Origin: Deltaproteobacteria bacterium
Lineage (GTDB): Bacteria > Myxococcota_A > Polyangia > DRWM01 > JAAZOP01
NCBI GenBank assembly: GCA_016218815.1
Contig: JACRCX010000106.1
Location: forward strand, 1-64,000
Direction of reading: 5' to 3'
Length of the DNA stretch: 64,000 nt
Under the pieces are notes generated by a model that was not told the origin of the DNA, made no database searches, and saw only the letters and a program-made list of their open reading frames with translations. A program made the translations under genes and the position numbers. This document shows positions 29,932 to 38,451 of this stretch, piece by piece; position 1 is the first letter of the stretch, and each line of letters begins with the position of its first letter.

Positions 29932-32900
29932 TCAATCGGCCGCCGGGCGGGCGTCCGGGGCCGGGGCGGGGCGGGGCTTGAAGCCGAGCCAGCGGGGGCG
30001 CCAGCGGCGGAAGGACTCCAGCCAGGTGTAGAACACGGGCGTGATGTAGAGGGTGAGGAACTGCGAGAAGAGGAGGCCGCCGACGACGGCGAGGCCGAGC
30101 GGGCGGCGGGCTTCCCCTCCGGCGCCCATGCCCAGGGCGATCGGCAGGGTGCCGAACAGGGCGGCCAGGGTCGTCATCATGATCGGCCGGAAGCGCACGA
30201 CGCACGCCTCGTGGATCGCCTCGCGCGGCGACTTCGTCCCGTCCTTCTGCGCCTCGAGCGCGAAGTCGATCATGATGATGCCGTTCTTCTTGACCAGGCC
30301 GACGAGCATGATGATGCCGACGAAGGCGTAGACGTTCAGCTCGCTGTGGAAGAACGCGAGCGTGGCGAGCGCGCCGACGCCGGCGAAGGGCAGGGCGGTG
30401 AGGATCGTGATGGGATGGATGAAGCTCTCGTAGAGGATTCCCAGGACGATGTAGATGACGAGGACCGTGATCAGCAGCAGGAGGCCGAGCCCGGCGAGCG
30501 AGGCCTGGAAGGCCTGCGCCTGGCCCTGGAACGAGGTGGAGATCGTCGGGGGGAGGATCTCGCGCGCGGCCTGCTGCACCTGCTCGACGGCGTCGCCCAG
30601 GGCCACGCCGGGCTTGAGGTTGAAGGAGAGGGTGACCGAGGGGAGCTGTCCGGAGTGGTTGACGGCGAGCGGACCGACGGCCGGCTCCAGGTGCGCGACA
30701 TTGTCGAGGCGGACGAGCGAACCGGCGTCGGAGCGGACGTAGAGCAGGCCGAGGTCGGTGGGATCGCGCTGGTATTCGGGCTGGAGCTCGAGGATCACGC
30801 GGTACTGGTCCTCGGGCGCGAAGATGCTCGACACCTGCCGGGTGCCGTAGGACGTGAACAGGGCGTTCTCGATCGCCTCGACGGAGACGCCCAGCGTGGC
30901 GGCGCGGTCGCGGTCGATGACGACGTCGACCTCCGGGTTGCGGATCAGGAGATCGGTGCTGACATCGACGAGTCCGGGCAGCTCGCGGAGCTTCGCCTCG
31001 AGCTTGGGGGCCCACTCGTACAGCTCGTCCAGGTCCGAGTCGACGAGGGTGAACTGGTACAGGCTGCGGGCGGCGCGTCCGCCGACGTTGATGAGGGGCG
31101 GGTTCTGCACGAAGGAGCGGATGCCGGGGACGGCGCCGAGCTTGGGGCGCAGGGCGGCGACGACGTCGTCGGCGGAGAGCGGGCGCTCGTTGCGCGGCTT
31201 GAGACGGATGAACATGAAGCCGGAGTTGCCGGCGGCGTTGCCCCCGCGACCGACGGAGGACATGAACAGATCGATGTTCGGGTCCCGGGCCGCGATGGCG
31301 GCGACCTGCTGCTGGTGCGCCTTCATCGCCTCGAAGGAGATCCCCTCCTGCGCCTCCGTGCTCACGACGAGCTGGCCCGTGTCCTGGCTGGGGACGAAGC
31401 CCTTGGGGACGCGCTGGAAGAGCACGACCGTGGCCCAGGCGACGGCGACGGTGACCAGCAGCGTCACCCACCGGGCGCGCAGGGCGCCCCGCAGCGTCCA
31501 GCCGTAGGCCTTGACGACGCCCTGGAAGATCCGCTCGGACGCGCGGTAGAGGATGTTGTGGCGCACGCCGTAGGGGGAGCGCAGGAAGCGGCTGCACAGC
31601 ATGGGGGTGAGGGAGAGGGCGACGAGCCCGGAGACCAGGACGGCGGCGCCGATGGTCACGGCGAACTCGCGGAACAGGCGGCCGACGATGCCGCCCATGA
31701 ACAGGATGGGCAGGAACACGGCCGCCAGGGAGACCGTCATGGAGACGATGGTGAAGCCGATCTCGCGCGAGCCTTCCAGGGCGGCCTCCATCGGCGACTT
31801 GCCCAGCTCCATGTGCCGGACGATGTTCTCGAGCATGACGATCGCGTCGTCGACGACGAAGCCCACGGAGAGGGTGAGCGCCATGAGCGAGAGGTTGTCC
31901 AGGCTGTAGCCGAGCAGGTTCATGACGGAGAAGGTGCCGAGGATCGACATCGGCATGGCCAGCGACGGGATGAGCGTCGCGGTGAGGCTGCGCAGGAAGA
32001 CGAAGATCACGACGACGACCAGTCCCAGCGTGAGCAGCAGGGTGAACTGCACGTCCTCGACCGACTCGCGGATCGACTCCGAGCGATCGAAGAGGATCTT
32101 CATCTCGACGGAGGCGGGCAGCTTCTCCTGGATGGCGGGGAGCAGGGCCAGCACGGCGCGCGCGACCTCGACGGTGTTCGTGCCGGGCTGGCGCTGGACG
32201 GCGAGGACCACGGCGCGCTGGTCGACGAGCCAGGCGGCGACCTTGTTGTTCTCGACGTCGTCGATCACCGTGCCCAGGTCGTCGAGGCGCACGGGTCGCC
32301 CGTTGCGCCAGGCCACGACGATGCGGCCGTAGTCCTCGGCGCGCAGGAGCTGTCCGGTGGCCTGGATCGTGATCGCGCGGTCGGGACCGTAGAGCACGCC
32401 GGTAGGCAGGTTGACGTTGGACTGCGAGATGGACCGCGCGACGTCATCGATGCCGATGCCGCGTCGCGCGAGCTCGTGCGGGTCGACCTGGACGCGCACG
32501 GCGTACTTCTGCGCGCCGTAGACCTGCACCTGCGCGACGCCCGAGATCATGGAGAGGCGCTGGGCAATCATCGTCTGGCCGAAGCGGTCGAGCGCGTAGA
32601 GGGGGAGGGTGGGGGAGGTGAGGGCGATGAACAGGATCGGCTGGTCGGCCGGGTTGACCTTCTGGTAGGTCGGCGGGGTGGGCATGGCCGGCGGGAGCTG
32701 CCGCGAGGCGCGTGCGATGGCCGCCTGGACGTCCTGCGCGGCGGCGTCGATGTCGCGGTCCAGCGCGAACTGCAGCGTGATGTTCGTGCTGCCCAGGCCG
32801 GAGCTGGAGGTCATGGTGTCGATGCCGGCGATGGTCGAGAACTGGCGTTCGAGCGTCGTGGCGACGGCGGAGGCCATGGTCTCGGGGCTGGCGCCGGGGA

Positions 32901-33051
32901 GGTTCGCGCCGACCTGGATCGTCGGGAAATCGACGTTGGGCAGGTCGGAGACCGGCAGCAGGCGCCAGGCCATGAGACCGAAGGCCAGGATGGCGCCCAT
33001 GACGAGCGTGGTCATGACCGGGCGGCGGATGAACGGCCCGGAGAGGTTCAT
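29932..33051 (-). CDS. RND multidrug efflux pump, MdtB/MdtC-like
   Basis: A 1039-residue inner-membrane pump of the HAE1 group. N-terminal MNLSGPFIRRPVMTTLVM, twelve predicted membrane helices, the TM4 acidic pair GFVVDDAIVMLENI and the two large periplasmic loops are all present. It forms a tripartite exporter with the adaptor encoded just upstream; no outer-membrane channel gene is in the window. It overlaps the adaptor frame by 608 bp because that frame has no stop. The C-terminus is Pro/Ala-rich. Confidence 0.95.
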   Translation of the reverse strand: MNLSGPFIRRPVMTTLVMGAILAFGLMAWRLLPVSDLPNVDFPTIQVGANLPGASPETMASAVATTLERQFSTIAGIDTMTSSSGLGSTNITLQFALDRDIDAAAQDVQAAIARASRQLPPAMPTPPTYQKVNPADQPILFIALTSPTLPLYALDRFGQTMIAQRLSMISGVAQVQVYGAQKYAVRVQVDPHELARRGIGIDDVARSISQSNVNLPTGVLYGPDRAITIQATGQLLRAEDYGRIVVAWRNGRPVRLDDLGTVIDDVENNKVAAWLVDQRAVVLAVQRQPGTNTVEVARAVLALLPAIQEKLPASVEMKILFDRSESIRESVEDVQFTLLLTLGLVVVVIFVFLRSLTATLIPSLAMPMSILGTFSVMNLLGYSLDNLSLMALTLSVGFVVDDAIVMLENIVRHMELGKSPMEAALEGSREIGFTIVSMTVSLAAVFLPILFMGGIVGRLFREFAVTIGAAVLVSGLVALSLTPMLCSRFLRSPYGVRHNILYRASERIFQGVVKAYGWTLRGALRARWVTLLVTVAVAWATVVLFQRVPKGFVPSQDTGQLVVSTEAQEGISFEAMKAHQQQVAAIAARDPNIDLFMSSVGRGGNAAGNSGFMFIRLKPRNERPLSADDVVAALRPKLGAVPGIRSFVQNPPLINVGGRAARSLYQFTLVDSDLDELYEWAPKLEAKLRELPGLVDVSTDLLIRNPEVDVVIDRDRAATLGVSVEAIENALFTSYGTRQVSSIFAPEDQYRVILELQPEYQRDPTDLGLLYVRSDAGSLVRLDNVAHLEPAVGPLAVNHSGQLPSVTLSFNLKPGVALGDAVEQVQQAAREILPPTISTSFQGQAQAFQASLAGLGLLLLITVLVIYIVLGILYESFIHPITILTALPFAGVGALATLAFFHSELNVYAFVGIIMLVGLVKKNGIIMIDFALEAQKDGTKSPREAIHEACVVRFRPIMMTTLAALFGTLPIALGMGAGGEARRPLGLAVVGGLLFSQFLTLYITPVFYTWLESFRRWRPRWLGFKPRPAPAPDARPAAD

Positions 33052-34267
33052 CGGGGCGCGGCCAGCGGCGCGGCCGCCGGCCGCGCGGGGTCGGGGGCTG
33101 GGGTCTGGCAGGAACCCGCCCTTCGACAGGCTCAGGGCGAGCGGGGGTCTCGACGACCTTGATCCGGCTGCCGGGGATGAGGCGGAGCTGGCCGTCGGTG
33201 ACGACGGTCTCGCCGCCCTGAAGGCCTTCGGCGACCACCGCTTCCCGCTCGTCGATCCGGGTGAGGACGACGGGGCGGTTCTGGACGGTGCCGTCGGGAT
33301 TGACGACGAAGAGGTAGCGGCCCTGCTGGCCGGCCTGCACCGCGGGCGCGGGGACGACGACGGCGTCCGGGATCTCGCCCAGGGTGAGGGTCACGTCGAC
33401 GTACTGGCCGGGCCACAGGGCGCCGTCGGCGTTGGTGAAGGTCGCCTTGAGCAGGATGGTGCCGGTCGCGGCATCGACGGAGCTGTCGATGAACGCCAGC
33501 ACGCCGTGCTTGCCTTCGGCGCCCGGCGGCACGGCGGTCACGCGGAGCGAGCCCTCGGCCTGGCGGGCGCGGATCGCGGGCAGCTCGCCCTCGGGCACGG
33601 CGAAGGAGACGTAGATGGGGCGGAGCTGCACGATGGTCACGAGCGGCTCGAGGGAGGCCGGGGAGACGAGGTTGCCGGCGGTGGCGAGGAGCGCGCCGGT
33701 ACGGCCGTCGATGGGGCTGGCGATGTCGGTGAACTCGAGGTCGAGGCGCGCGGCCTGGATGGCGACCTCGTCCAGGGCGATCGTGGCCTCGATCGTCGCG
33801 ACGTTCGTCCGCGCCTCGTCGAGCTGCTCGCGGGCGACGAGGTCGCGCTGGACGAGCGCGCGGGCCCTTCCGGCCTGGGTGCGGGCGAGGCCGAGCTGGG
33901 TGCGATCGCGGGCGAGCCGCGCTTCCTGTTCGGCCAGGGCGACCTCGAAGGTGCGCGGGTCGATGCGGAACAGGACGTCGCCCGCCTTGACCTCCTGGCC
34001 TTCGGCGAACTTGACCTCCGCGATCGGCCCGGCGACGCGCGCCCGGACGGCGACGGTCTGCATCGGAGCGACGGTGCCCAGGGCGACGACCTCGAGCGGC
34101 ACGGACCGCCGTTCGGCCTTGGCCACCTTGACGGGGACGGGCGGCGGTGCGCCGCGCGCGCCGGGCTTCGGCTGGGCCTCGGCGCCGGCGCAGGACAAGG
34201 CGAGCAGGGCGGCGGAGACGCCGGCCAGGACGGCGGAGCGGCGAGTGACGATGCAGCGAGCGCGCAT
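32444..34267 (-). CDS. RND periplasmic adaptor with run-on C-terminus
   Basis: Residues 1 to about 370 are a normal membrane-fusion adaptor: signal/lipobox region (ALLALSC), lipoyl-like and hairpin parts (EVVALGTVAPMQTVAV, REQLDEARTNVATIE), beta barrel and PGSRIKVVE end. Beyond, the frame enters dispersed repeat family 6 (about residues 377-383) and then continues without a stop through the pump start codon into the pump gene in another frame, for over 600 bp. An ATGA stop/start would occur one frame away. Either a small indel or the repeat removed the original stop, or this is a sequencing error. The functional gene probably ends near 33050. The start at 34267 has AAGGGATT upstream. Confidence 0.75.
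   Translation of the reverse strand: MRARCIVTRRSAVLAGVSAALLALSCAGAEAQPKPGARGAPPPVPVKVAKAERRSVPLEVVALGTVAPMQTVAVRARVAGPIAEVKFAEGQEVKAGDVLFRIDPRTFEVALAEQEARLARDRTQLGLARTQAGRARALVQRDLVAREQLDEARTNVATIEATIALDEVAIQAARLDLEFTDIASPIDGRTGALLATAGNLVSPASLEPLVTIVQLRPIYVSFAVPEGELPAIRARQAEGSLRVTAVPPGAEGKHGVLAFIDSSVDAATGTILLKATFTNADGALWPGQYVDVTLTLGEIPDAVVVPAPAVQAGQQGRYLFVVNPDGTVQNRPVVLTRIDEREAVVAEGLQGGETVVTDGQLRLIPGSRIKVVETPARPEPVEGRVPARPQPPTPRGRRPRRWPRPDEPLRAVHPPPGHDHARHGRHPGLRSHGLAPAAGLRPAQRRFPDDPGRREPPRRQPRDHGLRRRHDARTPVLDHRRHRHHDLQLRPGQHEHHAAVRAGPRHRRRRAGRPGGHRTRLAAAPAGHAHPADLPEGQPGRPADPVHRPHLPHPPPLRARPLRPDDDCPAPLHDLGRRAGAGLRRAEVRRARPGRPARARATRHRHR
33118..33138. repeat. Dispersed repeat family 6 (copy 2, inside RND adaptor frame)
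   Basis: CCCTTCGACAGGCTCAGGG with GC flanks, encoding RPEPVEG on the minus strand at the end of the adaptor gene, about 65 bp ahead of the pump start codon. Confidence 0.8.
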
Positions 34268-34337
34268 GCCCGAATCCCTTGCACTCATCCGGCGCCCCAC
34301 CCCGCGGCGCGCATCCTATCCACGATCGGGCCGGGAG

Positions 34338-36374
34338 TCACGGGCCGGAGGGCTGGCGGCGGGCGGAGAACCAGCCGCGATAGCCGGCCATCAGGCGCCG
34401 CTGGGGTGCCGGGGCGCGGTGCGAGCAGGTGGACAGCTCGTCGCTCGCCTCCGGGGCCGCCCAGCGCAGCTCGGGGCAGTCGTTCGGGTTGTAGGCCAGC
34501 TCGAAGGCCGACAGGCGGTCCATGAAATCGCCCAGGGTGAGGGTCCAGGACCCGCCGTCGCTGCGGGTGTAGGCGAACGACAGCTCGCGCAGCCCCTGTT
34601 CCCAGGCGGCGGCGACGTCGGCGTCGAGCTGCTCGGCGGTGCGAGCCTCGGGCATGCGGAACAGGCCGGGGCTTTCCCGCACGAGCTGCGGAAAGCCGAG
34701 CAGCTCGTCGGCGGCGATGAGCAGGCGCAGGTCGCGGGCCGGGCTGGCGTAGTCCTCCCAGGGCCCGGCGGTGGCGAAGATCGCGGCGCCGTCGGGGATC
34801 GGCACGGTCGCCCAGCCGGTCGACTCCATGTACTCGACCGCGTGGCGCACGGCGGACTCGCGGTCCACCAGCAGCTCGAGGAGCAGCTCCATGCGGTCGC
34901 GGAAGGCGAGCACGGGGTCGGGCGGGTACGGGTTGAGCAGGCCGGCGACGTGAGCGTGGAACGCGGCGGCATCCGGGAAGGAGAACTGGTCGAGCGAATA
35001 CCGGGTCGATGGCGGGTCGTCGGCCAGCTCGGCATTGGAAGCGAAGCAGAATGCGCCGTCCTCGAAGACGACGGGGCGGAACGCCTTGAAGCCGCCGGTG
35101 CGGGCCTTGGGCGAGTAGAAGAAGATGGACGGGGAGAAGCGCTTGTAGGTGATCGACTGGTCGGGATGGCCGTCGATGGCGAAGAGCGTCCCGATGCGGT
35201 CCTCCGTGCCCGGCAGCCAGCGCGTCAGGACCATCAGGTGTCCGCGCGGATCGACGAAGATCGTCCCGGGCCGCAGGGCGGCGCGGGACAGCTCGAGCGG
35301 ATAGAAATCCGAAAACTCGTCCTCGGGCAGCGTGCGGGCCGTGCCGGAGTGGATCCAGCGCGCCAACGCATCGGCGAGGAAGCGGTTGAAACGCTCGACC
35401 GGGTCGGCGACGTCGTCGAAGGCGGGTGCGAGGTTGGTGAAGTACCGGCCGTCGCAACCCGGCCCCTCCCCCGGGTCGCCGCGGGGGCAGAGATGGGCGG
35501 CGAACGGCAGGCGCATTTTCCAGGCGAAGTACGCGCGCAGGAAGTACGGCGTGTCCCCGCAGTCCGGCGCCATCGCGACGCTCGCCGGCGACTCCGCCTC
35601 GTCCTCTCCCAGCCCGAGGTGGTTCCAGAGCAGGTTGCGCTGCCGATCGCGGGTCGCCTGGTGCAGCGGCCGCCACCCGGCCGACATTCCCGGCTCGGTG
35701 AGGAACAGGCGCGCGATCCAGGCCGAGTAGATGCGCTCGGCCGAACGATCCCACCCGCGCTCGATCGGCCAGACGCCGGAGCCGAGAGGGATCTCGGCCG
35801 GCGGCGGGTCCGTCAGGACGTCGACGCGTACGCAGCTCGTCGACGCCTCCGGCCCGCGGACGATGAGGCACAGCTTCGGACGTCCGGCCGGCGCCGCCTC
35901 GAGCATCGCGGCCCAGGCCCACGGTGGGCCGCCCCATGCCTCGATGGGGGCCAGCGGGCGAGTTCCGTCGTCGTCCTCGACGGTCAGCCGCTCGACGTCC
36001 AGCTCGTGATCCGCGACGGCGAAGATGCGCAACGGGTGGCCGGCGACGGGCCGCGCGGGGGACACGACGAGCGAGATCGGCCCTTCCTCCGGTCGAGCGC
36101 AGCTCGGGCACGACCGGTGCATGGCGGGCGCGAGCAACGCGGCCGGGTCGAGGGTCATGCCGCCCTCGATGTCCTCGTCGGTCGGAGCGCCCGCCGTCGA
36201 TTCTTCCGTACCGTCCGGCGAGGGCGACTCGGGCACGTCGTCCGACGCGACGGACGTTTCGTCGGCGGCCAAGGCATCGCCGGCCTGAATGAACGGCAGG
36301 TCGCGGCCGCGGCACGCGGCGAATGCGACGAGCAGGGCGAGGGAGGGAAGCAGAGCTGCGAGCCGTTCGCGCAT
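34338..36374 (-). CDS. Large lipoprotein with possible cysteine-peptidase-like core
   Basis: A 678-residue lipoprotein with lipidation at Cys21 (VAFAAC) and an acidic Ser/Thr/Asp-rich linker (about 30-80). The middle region has Cys272 (APDCGDTPYFLRAYF), His379 (RGHLMVL) and Asp401 (AIDGHPDQS), which could be a papain- or transglutaminase-like triad; this is inference from order and context alone. No family is recognised with confidence. ATG with AAGGAG. It lies 70 bp upstream of the RND adaptor gene in the same direction. Confidence 0.7.
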   Translation of the reverse strand: MRERLAALLPSLALLVAFAACRGRDLPFIQAGDALAADETSVASDDVPESPSPDGTEESTAGAPTDEDIEGGMTLDPAALLAPAMHRSCPSCARPEEGPISLVVSPARPVAGHPLRIFAVADHELDVERLTVEDDDGTRPLAPIEAWGGPPWAWAAMLEAAPAGRPKLCLIVRGPEASTSCVRVDVLTDPPPAEIPLGSGVWPIERGWDRSAERIYSAWIARLFLTEPGMSAGWRPLHQATRDRQRNLLWNHLGLGEDEAESPASVAMAPDCGDTPYFLRAYFAWKMRLPFAAHLCPRGDPGEGPGCDGRYFTNLAPAFDDVADPVERFNRFLADALARWIHSGTARTLPEDEFSDFYPLELSRAALRPGTIFVDPRGHLMVLTRWLPGTEDRIGTLFAIDGHPDQSITYKRFSPSIFFYSPKARTGGFKAFRPVVFEDGAFCFASNAELADDPPSTRYSLDQFSFPDAAAFHAHVAGLLNPYPPDPVLAFRDRMELLLELLVDRESAVRHAVEYMESTGWATVPIPDGAAIFATAGPWEDYASPARDLRLLIAADELLGFPQLVRESPGLFRMPEARTAEQLDADVAAAWEQGLRELSFAYTRSDGGSWTLTLGDFMDRLSAFELAYNPNDCPELRWAAPEASDELSTCSHRAPAPQRRLMAGYRGWFSARRQPSGP

Positions 36375-36412
36375 GTGGCTCCTTCGGCCGGGTGGCATCT
36401 TAGCAGGAGGAA

Positions 36413-36450
36413 GCGAGCGGGCGAGCGGTCGCGGGGGGCGAGCGGTCGCG
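36413..36450. repeat. Dispersed repeat family 7, GCGAGCGGTCG type (intergenic copy)
   Basis: Three tandem GCGAGCGG-like units between the lipoprotein and the FHA/AgmX gene, matching the 18-bp array inside the PilZ gene at 54906-55049. Confidence 0.65.
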
Positions 36451-36488
36451 CGCTCTGAAAGCGTAATGATTGCGTTTGTTTGTGGACA

Positions 36489-36533
36489 CTTTGCGTCCTT
36501 TGCGGTCCTTGGCGTGCTTTGCGCGAACTCCGG
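36489..36533. repeat. Dispersed repeat family 5, CTTTGCG units (copy 1)
   Basis: CTTTGCGTCCTTTGCGGTCC-type repeats ending in GCGCGAACTCCGG. A copy in reverse orientation lies at 61006-61051. Confidence 0.8.
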
Positions 36534-36646
36534 AAACCCTTCATGGAAAGGAGGCCCATCATCGCGGGGAACCTTCGCGGCCTTCGCGCCACGAAGCCCG
36601 AGCCTCGCGGGAGTTGATGGGACAGCCGAGGCGGGAGGGCAGGGCG

Positions 36647-38296
36647 ATGGAATACAGCGACACTTCGAGCCGACCGGTTGACGACATTCCCCAGATTCCG
36701 AACCGACCCAAGCCGTTGCGAGTGGTGCGCGGGCCGGACGGTCGCGTGCGCGTGGTGCGTCGCGGCCTTCGGGCGCTGGCGGCGCTGCAGGCGAAGGTGC
36801 CGCGCGTGTTGCGGGTCGGGGTGATCCGCGACGGGCGCATCGTCGAGGAGCGGATCCTGCGGCGGCGGGAGACGATCACGGTGGGGTCGTCGGAGCGCAG
36901 CCACTTCGTGGTTGCGGACGCGGGGCTGGCGGGGCGGCACCCGCTGTTCGAGCTGCGCGAGGGCGTGGGCGGCGAGCGTTACGTGCTGACGATCGCGGGG
37001 AGCATGACCGGCCGCATCGCGCTGGGGGAGGCGGGCGGCGGGGTGATGGACTTCACGGAGCTGCGGGCGTCGGGGAAGGGCACGCCGGGCCGTCGCGGCC
37101 TGGAGGTCCCGCTGGACGACGGCAGCCGTGGGAAGATCGTGGTCGGGGACACGACGTTGCTGTTCCAGTTCGTGGTGCCCCCGCCGGTGCAGCCGCTGCC
37201 GCAGCTTCCGGCGTCGGTTCGCGGCGGGTGGCTGGCGCGAGTCGATTCCGGCTTTGTGACCTCGCTCGGCGTGGCGATGGCGGCGCACGTGGCGCTGCTG
37301 TGCGGCACGATGATCCCGAACTGGCCGAAGCCGACGCTCGAGGAGCTGGTGGCGTCGGACTTCTCGCCGCTGCCGTTCGGCTCGATGGCGATCGAGGACG
37401 CGGCGCCCGCGGAGCCGAAGGACGGCGACGCGGACGAGCCGAAGCAGGGCACGACGAGCGCGAACGTGAAGCCGAACGGGGCGGAACCGGCGAACGGCGG
37501 GCCCTCGGGTGTGGTCGGGGCGGTCGAGGGGCCCAAGCCCCCGGCGGGGACGACGCCGACGAGCAGCCGACCGGGCGCGCATCATCGTCCGGCAGCCGGG
37601 CCCGGGGCGCTGGTGCTCGACGACGACCAGGCGGCGAAGATCGGGGCGGCGCTGAACCTGACGGACCTCCTCGGCGTCTCCGGCCGTGACGGCTCGGCAT
37701 CGTCCTTCATGACGGCGTTCGACGGCGACAGCGCGTCCGTCACGCATCTGGCAGAGGCGCTGGACGGCATGCACGGAACGGTCGACACGGACAGCCAGAG
37801 CACGACGTGGTCGGCGGTCGCGGACCAGGTGGTCGACGGCACGGCGGTAGGGCCGGTCGGCGATGCCACGCCGGACGCGACGGTGCCGGTCGCGGTCCCC
37901 GACCCGAGCACGATTCCCGTGCCGGTCGGCACGATCGACGCCGGACCGGTGGGCACGGTGCACCCGAACGATCCGACGGCGGACCCGACCCGCAGCGGGG
38001 TGTTCAGCGCGGCGGCGTTCCGGGCGGCGCTGCAGCGCAAGATGCGGCTGATCGAGGCGTGCTACAATCACGCGCTGGCGAGCGACCCGACGCTGCAGGG
38101 CAGCGTGTCGTACACGATCCTGATCAACCAGGCGGGCGGCGTGCGGGTCGACACGGTTTCGAGCGACGCGGGGTTGGACCAGGCGGGGGTGGCGGCGTGT
38201 ATCCAGCAGAAGCTGGGCACGCTGAACTTCGCGTCCGCTCCGCCGCGCGGCGGCGACTTCGGCGTCCGCCAGGGATTCGACTTCGTCGCTCCTTGA
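36647..38296 (+). CDS. FHA-like/AgmX-PglI C-terminal membrane protein
   Basis: A 549-residue protein. The N-terminal part has an FHA-like stretch (about residues 75-115, ITVGSSERSHFVV and GRHPLFEL). A membrane helix follows (about 205-225, LGVAMAAHVALLCGTMI), then a long Pro/Gly/Asp-rich periplasmic spacer and a C-terminal AgmX/PglI-type domain (FRAALQRKMRLIEACYNHAL, QGSVSYTILI). AgmX-type proteins are linked to gliding motility and TonB-like transport in myxobacteria. FHA domains bind phosphothreonine, and a Ser/Thr kinase gene follows directly, so it may be that kinase's target. ATG with GGAGGG upstream. Confidence 0.8.
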   Translation: MEYSDTSSRPVDDIPQIPNRPKPLRVVRGPDGRVRVVRRGLRALAALQAKVPRVLRVGVIRDGRIVEERILRRRETITVGSSERSHFVVADAGLAGRHPLFELREGVGGERYVLTIAGSMTGRIALGEAGGGVMDFTELRASGKGTPGRRGLEVPLDDGSRGKIVVGDTTLLFQFVVPPPVQPLPQLPASVRGGWLARVDSGFVTSLGVAMAAHVALLCGTMIPNWPKPTLEELVASDFSPLPFGSMAIEDAAPAEPKDGDADEPKQGTTSANVKPNGAEPANGGPSGVVGAVEGPKPPAGTTPTSSRPGAHHRPAAGPGALVLDDDQAAKIGAALNLTDLLGVSGRDGSASSFMTAFDGDSASVTHLAEALDGMHGTVDTDSQSTTWSAVADQVVDGTAVGPVGDATPDATVPVAVPDPSTIPVPVGTIDAGPVGTVHPNDPTADPTRSGVFSAAAFRAALQRKMRLIEACYNHALASDPTLQGSVSYTILINQAGGVRVDTVSSDAGLDQAGVAACIQQKLGTLNFASAPPRGGDFGVRQGFDFVAP

Positions 38297-38343
38297 CCTC
38301 CCTCCTGCATCCTTCGCTCCACAGACCGGAAGGGGAATTCCCG

Positions 38344-38380
38344 CGCAGAGACGCAGAGTCGCAGAGGGGGACAGGTCCCC
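38344..38380. repeat. Dispersed repeat family 4 with GGGGAC palindrome (copy 3)
   Basis: CGCAGAGACGCAGAGTCGCAG followed by GGGGAC-AG-GTCCCC (38367-38380), between the FHA/AgmX gene and the kinase. Confidence 0.65.
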
Positions 38381-38391
38381 CGGTCGGCGGG

Positions 38392-38420
38392 TTTACCGAA
38401 CCCTCGCGGTGAGCTACGAT
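38392..38420 (+). promoter_or_regulatory. Candidate promoter of Ser/Thr kinase 1
   Basis: TTTACC (38392-38397), 17 bp, TACGAT (38415-38420), about 30 bp ahead of the kinase ATG. Confidence 0.4.
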
Positions 38421-38451
38421 GTACTCCCGGAGCCGTCGAGGAAGCGTGGAC

